From: Pseudoalteromonas aliena SW19
GTDB lineage: Bacteria > Pseudomonadota > Gammaproteobacteria > Enterobacterales > Alteromonadaceae
NCBI RefSeq assembly: GCF_014905615.1
Contig: NZ_AQGU01000025.1
Span: forward strand, 992,001-1,056,000
Length of the DNA stretch: 64,000 nucleotides
Reading direction: 5' to 3'
Below, piece after piece: positions 1 through 9,800 of this stretch. Both the position numbers and the translations under genes were made by a program. The notes beneath the pieces are model-generated. The model saw nothing but the letters and a program-made list of their open reading frames with translations, had not been told where the DNA came from and ran no database searches. Position 1 is the first letter of the stretch, and each line of letters starts with the position of its first letter.

Positions 1-40
1 TCTTTTGCAATAAATTATAATTTTTAATAAAAAAGTACTT

Positions 41-598
41 ATGCTTGGAAAGAAAAAATCAAACAATCAGGTCTTAATTAATATGGTAGAGAAACAAAAA
101 CGCTATGAAGCCTTGGTGCACGTTTACAATAAGGAGCTTTATCGCTTTGCTTATTGGTTGTGCCGAGATCCGCACATAGCAGATGATTTAGTCCAAGAAA
201 CGTTTTTACGTGCTTGGCGTTCACTTGACTCTTTGCTTGACCAAAAAGCAGCTAAACCATGGCTACTGACTATATTACGCAGAGAAAATGCACGCAGATT
301 TGAACGTAAACAGTTTGATTACAGCGACGTAGAAAACGACACGCTTGTTGATGAAACCAGCCATTCATTAGACGATGAAATGGAACAAACGGTAATTCAA
401 CGTCAAATTGCACTATTGTCAGATGAATACCGTGAGCCATTATTATTACAAGTTGTAATGGGGTGCTCTGGTGAAGAAATTGCAGACATACTCGATTTAA
501 ATAAAAACACGGTAATGACTCGTTTATACCGTGCTAGAAATCAACTTAAAGAGGCCTTAAGCCGTGATGATGAACAACTTAAAGGGGCATCAAAATAA
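41..598 (+). CDS. ECF-type RNA polymerase sigma factor (sigma-24 / RpoE-like)
   Basis: A 185-residue protein with the two-domain layout of extracytoplasmic-function sigma factors. Region 2 lies at about residues 30-65 (LYRFAYWLCRDPHIADDL, then VQETFLRAW) and binds the core polymerase and the -10 element. Region 4 lies at about residues 125-175 (SDEYREPLLLQVVMGCSGEE, then a helix-turn-helix with NKNTVMTRLYRARNQLKEAL). The stop overlaps the start of the DUF3379 gene (TAATG), so the two are translationally coupled, and the partner is probably its anti-sigma factor. A second in-frame ATG at 83 has an AGGT upstream and could be the true start; the first ATG lacks a clear ribosome binding site. The target regulon cannot be read from the window. 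Confidence 0.93.
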   Translation: MLGKKKSNNQVLINMVEKQKRYEALVHVYNKELYRFAYWLCRDPHIADDLVQETFLRAWRSLDSLLDQKAAKPWLLTILRRENARRFERKQFDYSDVENDTLVDETSHSLDDEMEQTVIQRQIALLSDEYREPLLLQVVMGCSGEEIADILDLNKNTVMTRLYRARNQLKEALSRDDEQLKGASK

Positions 599-1350
599 TG
601 GATGAACTTGAGTTTCGTCGCCGCACTATTGCGCAGCCAAACGACATTGATAAGGAGCTTATGGAGTTTGCCGACAATAACCCAGAGCGACAAAGTTTTA
701 TTAACGACATGAAAGAATTTGATCAATATATCCAAGATGCGCTTGATATACCTGTGCCTGAAAATCTTGCGGATCGCATTCTTTTAAACACATCATTAAA
801 AGAAAAAGCGTTGCAAGATGAACAAGCAGCTGGTGACAATGTAGTAGATGCCCGCTCGCGATTTAAATTTGATCGCGTACATCTTGCATTAGCGGCATCA
901 TTTTTCGTCGCTATTGGTGCATTTTTTATGAGTACAGAGCAAAATATTGCCCACGAAGCAGGTGAACATGCCCTCGCCCACGTGTACTACGAAATTAATG
1001 CACTTGATAAGAAAGAACCGATTAGCTTGCAAAGCGTTAACGACAAGCTCGCTGTTTTAGGCGGTCATATCGAAGAGCTACCAGGTGCAATAACCTATGC
1101 GATGTTTTGCGATTTTAAAGGTGAAAAAGGCTTACATTTAATTTTTGAATCTGACTTTGGTCCTATGACTGTATTTATAGTGCCTTCTGAAAATAAGTCA
1201 TTTGGCTTTGGCGATGATAATTTTCGTGATGAGCGTTTTGAAGGTCATATCAATCGAGGCTCACAAGCAGATACTATTTTAGTGGCAAGTGTTGGAGCTC
1301 CTCTCAATATTTATAACGAACGCGTTACAGGCGCCATTCGCTGGCTTTAA
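598..1350 (+). CDS. DUF3379 protein, probable membrane anti-sigma factor
   Basis: A 250-residue protein opening with MDELEFRRRTIAQPNDIDKE, the typical start of DUF3379 proteins that follow ECF sigma genes in marine gammaproteobacteria. The N-terminal ~95 residues are charged and cytoplasmic in character. One hydrophobic segment at about residues 98-116 (LALAASFFVAIGAFFM) is the only likely membrane helix, leaving a ~130-residue periplasmic part. This matches the build of anti-sigma factors: cytosolic sigma-binding part, one helix, periplasmic sensor. It overlaps the sigma gene by one base. A terminator follows at 1364. The anti-sigma role is inferred from context and topology, because no ASD/zinc motif (HxxxCxxC) is visible. 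Confidence 0.8.
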   Translation: MDELEFRRRTIAQPNDIDKELMEFADNNPERQSFINDMKEFDQYIQDALDIPVPENLADRILLNTSLKEKALQDEQAAGDNVVDARSRFKFDRVHLALAASFFVAIGAFFMSTEQNIAHEAGEHALAHVYYEINALDKKEPISLQSVNDKLAVLGGHIEELPGAITYAMFCDFKGEKGLHLIFESDFGPMTVFIVPSENKSFGFGDDNFRDERFEGHINRGSQADTILVASVGAPLNIYNERVTGAIRWL

Positions 1351-1363
1351 AACAAACAAATTC

Positions 1364-1394
1364 ACCGCTTAGTTTTTACTGAGCGGTTTTTTAT
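1364..1394 (+). terminator. Rho-independent terminator of the sigma/DUF3379 operon
   Basis: A 10-bp stem (1364-1373 with 1378-1387, one G-T pair) has a TTTT loop and is followed by a T-rich tail, 14 bases after the DUF3379 stop. Confidence 0.88.
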
Positions 1395-1513
1395 TAAGTA
1401 ACATCTAATAAATTCTTCCTTTTATACTTAAAACCTCTGATTTTTAAAGTAATTAATTAAATTCCTCATGAAAGTAAATTATAATCGCGGCTCGATTAAA
1501 ATTAAGGATTTTC

Positions 1514-2374
1514 ATGAAAAACATCATCGTTATTTTTTCACTATTGGCATTATTATGTACTGCCAGTTTTGATGTACAGGCACGTAAAAAGTTTGGCAGC
1601 AGTAAACGCGGAAAAACGCCTGCAACACAACAAACAGCGCAAAAACAAAAAGCCGATACAACAACCCCAACGGCTGCACCTAAAGCTAAATCAAATAAAA
1701 AAGGCATTATGGCTGGTGTACTTGGTGGGCTCTTAGCTGGTGGCTTAATTGCAGCTATGCTAGGCGACAATTTTGAAGGTTTTCAGTTGCTAGAAATGAT
1801 TTTATTAGCCGGTGGACTCTTTATTTTATTCAAATTAATAACAGGCTTTTTACGTGCTAATCGTGCACCGCAACTTGCAGATGGTAAGCTTGCAGGTACA
1901 AGTGCTCAGCAAAATGCGTTTAAACAAGCGCCTATAGAGCAAACGACAAGTACAGGCTTTGCAAGCAACGCACCACAAGCCCCAGATGTTCCTTTTAATT
2001 TACCATCTAACTTTGACGTAAATGGTTTTTTACAAGGTGCCCGTAGTCATTACCATACGCTACAAACTGCCTGGAATAATGCTGATTACACCACAATGGC
2101 TGAATACTTGAGCCCTGAACTTGTTGCCGAGTTTACAACTGAGCGTGAAGCCATAGAAAACGTAGACACTGAAGTTATGTTTATTGATGCTGAGCTTGTC
2201 CGTGCAGATACTAATGCCAATTTATGGCAAATGAGTGTTCGCTTTAGCGGGAAGTATCGTGATTTAGGCGATAAAAAAGAGCAGCCTATCTTAGAAATTT
2301 GGCACTTAGAGCGTGAGCTCGCAGATGATGCGCCTTGGTTAATTGTAGGTGTTGAAGATTTAATTGATAAATAA
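1514..2374 (+). CDS. Tim44-like domain membrane protein
   Basis: A 286-residue protein. An N-terminal signal-like segment (residues 4-22, IIVIFSLLALLCTASFDVQA) precedes a low-complexity stretch rich in K, T, Q and A (about 25-65). Two hydrophobic segments follow: a glycine-rich one (GIMAGVLGGLLAGGLIAAML, about 66-85) and one at about 93-112. The C-terminal ~130 residues (from NFDVNGFLQGARSHYHTLQT) have the Tim44/NTF2-like fold pattern of bacterial Tim44-like proteins, ending with a conserved W-L-I-V-G-V-E motif. It has its own start, 163 bases after the sigma operon, and ends at a terminator shared with the convergent aminotransferase. Function in bacteria is poorly defined; it probably acts at the inner membrane. 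Confidence 0.82.
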   Translation: MKNIIVIFSLLALLCTASFDVQARKKFGSSKRGKTPATQQTAQKQKADTTTPTAAPKAKSNKKGIMAGVLGGLLAGGLIAAMLGDNFEGFQLLEMILLAGGLFILFKLITGFLRANRAPQLADGKLAGTSAQQNAFKQAPIEQTTSTGFASNAPQAPDVPFNLPSNFDVNGFLQGARSHYHTLQTAWNNADYTTMAEYLSPELVAEFTTEREAIENVDTEVMFIDAELVRADTNANLWQMSVRFSGKYRDLGDKKEQPILEIWHLERELADDAPWLIVGVEDLIDK

Positions 2375-2425
2375 TTTTCGTTAATTACCCGAACTAGGGT
2401 TAAATATAAAAGCGATACTGTTAAT

Positions 2426-2475
2426 TTAATGCTTCCTCATTAATTAAAAATAGCTCAATAATGAGGGAGCATTAA
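2426..2475. terminator. Bidirectional hairpin between convergent genes
   Basis: A 17-bp inverted repeat (2426-2442 with 2459-2475, one mismatch) lies between the convergent Tim44-like and aminotransferase genes. No long T-tract is seen on either side, but the position and symmetry fit a bidirectional terminator. Confidence 0.65.
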
Positions 2476-2491
2476 CTTTATACGATTACTA

Positions 2492-3682
2492 TTATTTACA
2501 TACAGCAGCAACCGCATTAGCAAAGTAATCAATATTTGCTTTACTAACACCCGCTATATTTACGCGGCTAGAGCCAACAATATAAATTGCGTATTCTTTT
2601 TGCAGGCGAGCAATTTGCTCTTTATTAATACCTAAGAAAGAAAACATACCGTTTTGGCGCTCAATAAATGAAAAATCTTGAGCGATGTCTTTAGTCGCTA
2701 GCGTTTCTTTGATCAGGCTACGTAAACCGTTAATACGGTTTCGCATTTCATCAAGCTCAGAATGCCACATTTGTGTCAGTTCTGTGCTGCTCAAAATAGT
2801 ATTTACTATGTCTGCACCATGCGCTGGCGGCATTGAATAAATGCTACGAACGACACTTAGCATTACCGAGTTTGAAATATCAGCCGCTGCGCTGTCTTTT
2901 GCAATAAGTGAGCAGGCACCAATACGTTCACGATATAAGCCAAAGTTTTTAGAGCATGAAGAACAAATAATAAGCTCTTCAACCGCATTAGCTAAAATAC
3001 GCAAACCGCGTGCATCTTCTTCAAGTGATGCGCCAAAGCCTTGGTATGCAATATCAATAAGCGGTGTAAAGCCAACATCTTTTGCTAGTTCAGCGACTAT
3101 ATTCCACTGTGTTTCACTTAAATCCATGCCACTTGGGTTATGACAACATGCATGAAGTAAAACAACATCACCTTTAGGCACTTGCTTTAGGGTATTGATC
3201 ATTTCATCAAATAATAGATCTTTATTTTCATAGTCGTAATATGGGTATTCTTTTACCGTTAAGCCTGCGGCTTCAAATAAACTAATGTGATTGGCCCATG
3301 TAGGGTTAGTAACCCATATCGTTGCTTTTGCATTGCAACGAGCAATAAATTCAGCAGCAACACGCAGTGCACCAGTTCCACCAGGAGCCTGTGCTGTACG
3401 TACGCGATTAGCTAGCAACGCTTGATGCTCGCCTAATAGTAACTGCTCCATTTTTTGACAATAATCTAAATTACCCGCTAAACCGATATAAGACTTGCTG
3501 ATTTCATTTTCGAGACGAAATGCTTCTGCTTTTTTTACCGATTTAAGAACCGGTGTATTGCCTTGCTCATCTTTATAAACACCTACGCCTAAATCTATTT
3601 TATTAGGATTCGTATCTTGTTTATATGCAGCCATAAGGCCAAGAATAGGGTCGGTTGGTAATGGTTTTAATACTGAGAACAT
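2492..3682 (-). CDS. Aromatic amino acid / aspartate aminotransferase (class I, PLP)
   Basis: A 396-residue protein, the normal length for the AspC/TyrB family. It transfers the amino group between glutamate and 2-oxo acids such as oxaloacetate or phenylpyruvate, in the cytoplasm. The PLP-binding lysine is K245 in SSCSKNFGLYRERIG. Other family marks are the N-terminal LPTDPILGLMAAYKQDTNPNK, HNPSGMDL at about 181-188 and the C-terminal GSSRVNIAG with the substrate-carboxylate arginine. It starts MFSVLKPLP, as in the family. Sequence alone does not cleanly separate AspC from TyrB. A diverged TyrR-like half site lies upstream (see rejected items). It is transcribed alone and converges on the Tim44-like gene. 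Confidence 0.93.
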   Translation of the reverse strand: MFSVLKPLPTDPILGLMAAYKQDTNPNKIDLGVGVYKDEQGNTPVLKSVKKAEAFRLENEISKSYIGLAGNLDYCQKMEQLLLGEHQALLANRVRTAQAPGGTGALRVAAEFIARCNAKATIWVTNPTWANHISLFEAAGLTVKEYPYYDYENKDLLFDEMINTLKQVPKGDVVLLHACCHNPSGMDLSETQWNIVAELAKDVGFTPLIDIAYQGFGASLEEDARGLRILANAVEELIICSSCSKNFGLYRERIGACSLIAKDSAAADISNSVMLSVVRSIYSMPPAHGADIVNTILSSTELTQMWHSELDEMRNRINGLRSLIKETLATKDIAQDFSFIERQNGMFSFLGINKEQIARLQKEYAIYIVGSSRVNIAGVSKANIDYFANAVAAVCK

Positions 3683-3762
3683 TGGCTATCTCTTATCGTT
3701 ATTTAGGGGTTAGCTGTTAGGCTAAGCTTAACATAAAAGCCCGTCACATTGACTAGTGTTAT

Positions 3763-4434
3763 TTACACTAAAAAGTGAGGAATTTTAATACAGCATGCGA
3801 TTAGCACTGCAAGCGCTTTCTCATCAAAAAAATCATTATTAAATGCTTCTGCATCAATGATACCAACACAGTCATTTTGAAGATTAAACAAAGGCAAACA
3901 CACTTCAGACTTAACTTTTGGATCGCACGTATAATACTCACCACCTTGAGCTAAGTATTGTTCAACATTATTTATAACACGTCCTTTGTTAGACAATGCA
4001 ACTTGCACATTATTGCTACCAGTGGCAAATGCTTGTGTTAACGGAAATAATGGTCGACTTGGTGCCCCGTGATAGGCTAGTTTTAATAACTGCTTACCTT
4101 CACTTGTGTTTGTTGATTGATAAATACCGTACCAATCCACGCCCGTTTGTAATTCAATATAACTCACTATACTTTGTAAATTAGCCAGCTTACGCTGTGT
4201 TTGCTCATTGCTTTTAATATAATCCGTTAATTTGAATGGCTCATCCTGTAAATAACCAAATAAGCTGCATGCACCGCCCTCGCCAAGTTCCGGTATTTGG
4301 TACTGCCAACGAACATCAGGTAAAGCTGTATTTTTGAGGTGTTGTTCAAGCTTCTCAAGCTCTGCTGAAATCAGCGTAGGATTAACACTTAGTTGTGCTT
4401 TATTTAAATAAGAGGAAATCATTTGGCCATCCAT
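3763..4434 (-). CDS. GAF-domain protein in the partner-switching operon
   Basis: A protein of about 223 residues whose C-terminal ~150 residues resemble a GAF sensor fold: SIVSYIELQTGVDWYGIYQS, a middle YHGAPSRPLFPL, and the closing KSEVCLPLFNLQNDCVGIID followed by AEAFNNDFFDE. No output domain is present. I place the start at MDGQMISS (4434); an upstream ATG at 4461 and a downstream one at 4422 remain possible because none has a good ribosome binding site. It lies 43 bases after the REC-PP2C-HATPase gene on the same strand, so it is probably the third gene of that operon. It may sense a small ligand for the switch; this is inference. Confidence 0.75.
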   Translation of the reverse strand: MDGQMISSYLNKAQLSVNPTLISAELEKLEQHLKNTALPDVRWQYQIPELGEGGACSLFGYLQDEPFKLTDYIKSNEQTQRKLANLQSIVSYIELQTGVDWYGIYQSTNTSEGKQLLKLAYHGAPSRPLFPLTQAFATGSNNVQVALSNKGRVINNVEQYLAQGGEYYTCDPKVKSEVCLPLFNLQNDCVGIIDAEAFNNDFFDEKALAVLIACCIKIPHFLV

Positions 4435-4477
4435 ACATCTATAGTGAAGGGATAATAGCATGGATATTTTTACAGAG

Positions 4478-6127
4478 CTAGCTCAACTTATAGCACATTT
4501 CCACTTGGTTCCCACTGGCATTATAAGTGACCTTTTCAGCTATTTCTTCAAGCAATGATAATCCTCGGCCGAATTCATTATTGCTAGCTTCCAGCTCATC
4601 AGCTTTACTAATAAAGCCGCGTCCTGAATCACAAATGATAAAGTATAAACTCAAGGTCTCTGGGCAATAACGCATATCAATAATAATCATTGCATCGCTG
4701 AGCTTCGCTAGTGCTTTTTCTCGCATTTCGTAATACTTAAAAAAACCATCTTCTTGATGCTTAACATTAGAATCAAGACCCAATACACCATGATCAAGCG
4801 CATTATTATAAGCCTCAGAGAGAAGTAAAAATATATTTGAACGATGCGCTTTTAGCCCGCCCACACTGCTTAAAATATTCACTAAATCATAAACAGGATC
4901 GGTTTGTTTTATTTGTTTGGCATTTAAGCTTAATGATAAATTAAAAGCTAATGTCGAAAACACTTCTATCGATTGCTTTTCTGCCGTCAACGGTAAGCAA
5001 TTGAGCAAAACAATACTTACATCATCTTGTTGTACATTACCTTGTGCAAATTCACTGACGTCATCAACTATATTTTTACAGCTGATCATGTGCCTACTCT
5101 TTAATATATCTAAAAAGCGCTCTTCGCCAAAAAATTCGTCGCCTTTATTCGCAGTTTCGATAATGCCATCAGTTGCTAGTGCAAGGCGCATTTGCTGGTT
5201 TGTTTCAAAATGAATAACACCATGCTCAAACTCATCTTCATCCAAAATACCCAATGCCATATGCTGGGATTCTAGTCGTTGTTTAACACACCCTTCTTTA
5301 TCAATTAGGTACGCATCTGGTAGGCCTCCCAGCCATGCTGATATGCTTTTTCCTGAGGCACTAAGTTCTATAATTGTGGCTGCACAAAACATGTGTCCGG
5401 GTAATAAATTATAAAGCAGAGTGTTGAGCTCACTTGCAATATCATTAACCGCCATGCCTTTTTGTACCATGGAGTAAAATACGTGAGAAGCTGGTAACGC
5501 ACCAATAGCAGCAGCAAGGCCATGTCCAGTAAAGTCGCCAAGCATACAATATAAATTACCAATTGGGCTTTGTGCGACTAAAAACATATCCCCATTAAAC
5601 ATAGAGGCAGGAGAGAGGTTAAAATCAAGATGTTGCTTAAACTTATCCTGATTTTCTAACGAATTATTAAAAATATGCTCAATTATTTCATGTTCACGCT
5701 CTATCTGGTTATGGTGATATTGGAGCATTTTTTTTTGTTGATTCGCTTTTTGGCTAAGCTCTCGAGTGCGATTATGCGCTTTGATTTTTGCGTGTAATAT
5801 AACTTTATCGAAGGGTTTATGAATAAAATCATCACCCCCAACCTCCAAACAACGCTCAAAACTTGCTTGGTCGTCTAACGAGGTGATAAAAATAATTGGT
5901 AAGTATACTTCGTTAAAACGCTGTTTAATCAACTGCGCAGCTTCAAAACCGTCCATCACTGGCATTAAAACATCGAGTAAAACAACATCAATCTCGTTTT
6001 TTTCTAATACATTTAATGCTTCAAGCCCATTATGAGCCATCGATATTTTATAACCTTCTTGCTCTAGCATCTTACTAAGTAAAATGTGATTAAGCGTTTG
6101 GTCGTCAACAATGAGCACATGGATCAT
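4478..6127 (-). CDS. REC-PP2C (SpoIIE-type)-HATPase partner-switching response regulator (HsbR/CrsR-like)
   Basis: A 549-residue three-domain regulator. The receiver domain (1-120) has the phospho-acceptor D52 in DVVLLDVLMPVMDG and the KPF lysine near residue 104. A short coiled-coil linker (about 125-160) is followed by a SpoIIE-type PP2C phosphatase (about 170-380; GDMFLVAQ, LGDFTGHGLAAAIGALPA, ATDGIIE, QDDVSIVLLN supply metal-binding Asp residues). The C-terminal anti-sigma-type HATPase (about 400-549) has SEAYNNALDHG as N-box and GRGLSLLEEI. The layout matches Pseudomonas HsbR and Shewanella CrsR, which phosphorylate and dephosphorylate a STAS antagonist to control a sigma or anti-sigma partner. 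The STAS gene overlaps its start, which supports this role. Confidence 0.9.
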   Translation of the reverse strand: MIHVLIVDDQTLNHILLSKMLEQEGYKISMAHNGLEALNVLEKNEIDVVLLDVLMPVMDGFEAAQLIKQRFNEVYLPIIFITSLDDQASFERCLEVGGDDFIHKPFDKVILHAKIKAHNRTRELSQKANQQKKMLQYHHNQIEREHEIIEHIFNNSLENQDKFKQHLDFNLSPASMFNGDMFLVAQSPIGNLYCMLGDFTGHGLAAAIGALPASHVFYSMVQKGMAVNDIASELNTLLYNLLPGHMFCAATIIELSASGKSISAWLGGLPDAYLIDKEGCVKQRLESQHMALGILDEDEFEHGVIHFETNQQMRLALATDGIIETANKGDEFFGEERFLDILKSRHMISCKNIVDDVSEFAQGNVQQDDVSIVLLNCLPLTAEKQSIEVFSTLAFNLSLSLNAKQIKQTDPVYDLVNILSSVGGLKAHRSNIFLLLSEAYNNALDHGVLGLDSNVKHQEDGFFKYYEMREKALAKLSDAMIIIDMRYCPETLSLYFIICDSGRGFISKADELEASNNEFGRGLSLLEEIAEKVTYNASGNQVEMCYKLS

Positions 6128-6432
6128 TAGCTAATATCAAATTTTTTATCGAAACGTGAGATCTGTAATATTTTCCTTAATTGTGGTTGGCAGTTACTTA
6201 TTTGAATAGTGCTAACTTGGCTTTCTATTGTTTTTCTCATATTTAATAACATGCCAAGGGCTGAGCTATCCATATACTCTGTTTCTCTTAAATCAATAAC
6301 AACTTTAATAATACTCTCATTTATTTGCGCATAGGCTTGTCGAAAAGACTGCACTAAATTAAAGTCAAATTTACCCTTAATTTGTATTGTTAAAGTAGTG
6401 CCATCAATAGACTCATTTTTAGTTAAACTCAT
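6127..6432 (-). CDS. STAS-domain anti-sigma factor antagonist (HsbA/CrsA-like)
   Basis: A 101-residue single STAS domain, the usual size for SpoIIAA/HsbA-type antagonists. The phosphorylatable serine lies in TEYMDSSALGMLL (S56 or S57, following D55), the conserved DSSxLG signature. It is the first gene of the operon: its stop overlaps the start of the REC-PP2C-HATPase regulator, which carries both a kinase-like and a phosphatase domain able to act on this serine. The unphosphorylated form would bind an anti-sigma partner that is not encoded nearby. Divergent from the SUI1 gene, with about 130 bases of shared promoter region. Confidence 0.9.
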   Translation of the reverse strand: MSLTKNESIDGTTLTIQIKGKFDFNLVQSFRQAYAQINESIIKVVIDLRETEYMDSSALGMLLNMRKTIESQVSTIQISNCQPQLRKILQISRFDKKFDIS

Positions 6433-6565
6433 CTTAAGCTCTCAATAGTATTTCCTTTGAACTAAATATAACCTGTTAAAAGTAATTAGCAAAAATAAAA
6501 ACACACAAGCGCAAATTTGCTATCATTTATGCCATTGTTTAATTCATTTTATCTATAGGTAAAAG

Positions 6566-6895
6566 ATGAGTGATAGTCAGTTAGTATATTCAACAGATAC
6601 GGGCAGAATAAGCCAACCAAAGCCAGAAAAAGAGGTCGCTGGTAAGATATTCAAAGACGGTTTTTTACGAATTGAACGCCAGACAAAAGGTCGTAAGGGA
6701 AAAGGCGTTATGCTGGTCACAGGTATAGACCCAAAAGAGCATGACCTAAAAAAATTAGCAAAAGTAATTAAAAGTAAAATGGGTCAAGGTGGTGCTGTTA
6801 AAGAGGGCGTTATAGAAGTACAAGGTGACGACCGCGATAAATTAAAAGCTATTTTAGAAGGCTTAAAATTTAAAGTAAAAATTGCGGGTGGTTAA
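6566..6895 (+). CDS. yciH: SUI1/eIF1-family translation factor (YciH)
   Basis: A 109-residue protein matching bacterial YciH along its length: a variable N-terminus (VYSTDTGRI), then the SUI1 fold with RIERQTKGRKGKGVMLVTGI, LKKLAKVIKSKMGQGGAVKE and the closing IEVQGDDRDKLKAILE. In E. coli YciH binds the small ribosomal subunit and affects initiation fidelity, but it is not essential. The TAGGT before the ATG can serve as ribosome binding site. The stop overlaps by a few bases the stop of the convergent GGDEF/EAL gene, so the two transcripts are antisense at their 3 prime ends. Confidence 0.93.
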   Translation: MSDSQLVYSTDTGRISQPKPEKEVAGKIFKDGFLRIERQTKGRKGKGVMLVTGIDPKEHDLKKLAKVIKSKMGQGGAVKEGVIEVQGDDRDKLKAILEGLKFKVKIAGG

Positions 6896-9800
6896 CCCGC
6901 ATTTTTATTTAAGTTTTCAATACGCTGAATATTATTTAATTTCTCAAACAAACTAGGAAATTCACGCTCTGGGATCGGCGCACTAAAATAGTAACCTTGC
7001 ACAACGAAGCAGTTGTTGTTCTGTAAAAATTGAACTTGCTCTATTGTTTCAACACCTTCAGCAACTACATTAATGTTCAACTTTTGTGCCATTGCAATTA
7101 TAGCCGCCGTAATTTCCATATCATTGGTGTCTTCGGGAATATCTCTTACGAAAGAGCGATCAATTTTTAATATATCAACAGGGAATCGCTTTAAGTAGCT
7201 TAGCGACGAATACCCAGTTCCAAAATCGTCTATTGAGATTGAAACGCCTAATGCCTTAAGTTCATGTAATTGTGTGATTGCGGCTTCAACATTACCCATC
7301 AACATGCTTTCGGTTAGCTCTAAATGAAGGCGTTTGGCCGACACTCCCGACTTAATAATCATTTTGCTAAGCATGGTAACTAAACTCGCATCTTTAAACT
7401 GACGAGCGGACAAATTAATTGAAATATTGTTTTCTCTACCTTGTTCTTTTAACCTAACCGCAAAGTCGCATGACTCTTGTAATACCCACTCGCCTAATTC
7501 AACAATTAAACCGGTCGCTTCTGCAATAGGAATAAATTTAGTTGGAGGAATAAGCCCTTCGGTTGGGTGAAACCATCTCAACAAGGCTTCATAACCCATT
7601 ACCTGTTGATTACGACTATCAACTTGAGGTTGGTAATAAATAACAAACTGTTTTTCTCTTAAGGCTTGGCGTAGTTCATTTTCGATAAATAAACGTTCGT
7701 TTGCTGCGGCATCCAATTCTTGGCTATAAAAGTGGAATGTATTACGCCCTTTGGCCTTCGCCTCATACATTGCTAAGTCAGCATGTTTTAAAAGCTGATC
7801 TTCTTCTAAGCTATCGTAAGGCGCCATTGTAATACCAATGCTAGCACTTATAATAACTTCATTACTGCTAAGCTTTATAGGAACATTTAACGTTTTTTGG
7901 ATCGTGTTTGCCACATCTGTTGCATGCTCTTGACTCTCTATTCCACTAAGTAAAACAGCAAATTCATCACCACCAAGGCGTGCAATCGTATCCTCTGCGC
8001 GCAGGCGTTTTTTTAATCTGTTTGCAACCTCAACCAAGAGTTGATCCCCAGCATCGTGTCCCAGCGTATCGTTAATGCGTTTAAATTCATCTAAATCAAA
8101 ATAAAATAATGCAAAAGCGTAATGCCCACGTTCAGCCAGTGCCATAGATTTACGAAGTTGCATTCTAAAAAATGTTCTGTTTGCCAACCCGGTTAATGTA
8201 TCAAAATAAGCTAGTTGCTCCATTTTTCGCTGGCTTTCTTTTACAAACGAAATATCTTGTGCAGACGCCACATAACTGGTGATTTTACCGCTCTCATCTC
8301 GGATTGGCGACACACTAAGGGATACCCAAATTGATTGCTTATCTAAGCCTTGGATAAGGGTATCGCCTCGCCAATAATTGCGACTTCGCAAATCAATATC
8401 AATGTCGTCAACCAAAATAGCCATTTCGGTAGCAATAATACTCAACAATGGGGTTCTGTTAAAATGACTCTCTGGGTAACCTGTCATTTCAAGCATTTTG
8501 GGGTTTACGTATTCAATAATAAAGTTTTCATTTGTGATCACCACACCAGTACCCGAAAATGCAACCGCTTTGGACAGTCTGTTTGCTGCTTTTTCAGCTA
8601 TTTCTTTTTCTGTAATGCGTTGAGTTAGGCCATCTATAAGTTTACGGATCTCTACCGTCATATCTCTAAATGAACCATTGAGAGTACCTATCTCATCTTT
8701 ATTTTCTGGTGGGAACTCTATTTGCAAATTCCCTTTACCAAAATTTGTAACTGCATAAACTAAAGTGTGCAATCTGCGAAGTACAAGTTGATAGAGTGCT
8801 TGATGTAATAACAAAGCAACTAAAACAGCGTACATAATAAAGAGTCCAAAAAATTTCAGCTTTAAATCTTGTAACGCTGATAACGTAGATGAACGTTTTT
8901 TATAAACACCTATATACCAATCTAATTCATCTATTTTACGGATATTAATAATATGTTCTTCGTCATTTTGCTCAAACGAGTTTGCATATTCAGAAAGATG
9001 CATTGTTCTAGCTTCATTAATAATGGCTTGTAATTCGTCATTAACGAAATCTTGCGTGTTAAGTGTTTTCCCTTTACTACCATAGTTAGCTAATAAATTC
9101 TGACTAACATCAGGATGTGCTAATAGCTGACCTTTACTATCAAATACAAGTAAATGCTTTTCTTTATCACCAACAGGGAGCTGTGAAATAAGTGTGTTTA
9201 ACGCTATATCGTTCCCTGTCACGCCCAAAAACTCATTTTCTACATAAATAGGCACTAATAAGCTGATAACCCATTTATTCCACACCTTGTCGTAGTAAAC
9301 TTTTGACCACTTAGGCTCTTGAGTCGGGTTAATATTTTTTTGAACTGCGTTATAGGTAGTCCCCGTTGTAAAATTAAAGTTTGCAGGTGCATTTAATGCC
9401 CAATTAGGTGGGGAGATTCGAATGAAATTGTCTTTTGTGATGAGATAAAAATTAAAAAAATCATGTATTAATGTTGGCGCGATTATTCGCCATAACGATT
9501 CTGAATCATTAATTAACTGCTTATAAAAAGGGGAGTAATTTTTTTGGGCTAAATAAGCCGCTGACATACCATCTGCTGATGCACTTCTAATTGTACCGTC
9601 ATTATTAAATTGCAACTTAGCATTATTACTTAGGTTAATTGATTGTTGTTTTGAAAAAAGCTGTTCGACGACAACACTATTTGCTTGCTCAGCAATATTT
9701 ACTTTTGTGTTAACTTTTTCGTTAAACTGTTTTACTAATAAATCAGTCGAGCTTTTTAGTACTTCGTGCTCTTCAAATACAAGTTGTTTTTCTTCTGACT

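Noticed and set aside
24-40. Promoter of the ECF sigma operon
   Set aside because: Only 40 bases lie before the gene in this window, too few to judge autoregulation by an ECF-type promoter.
2394-2412. ACCCGAACTAGGGTTAA resembling a repeat B end
   Set aside because: A single short partial match with no second end; may be a relic or chance.
3750-3767. Possible TyrR box upstream of the aminotransferase (TGTAAATAACACTAGTCA on the minus strand)
   Set aside because: The right half matches only three of six positions and the site touches the end of the GAF gene; too weak to list.
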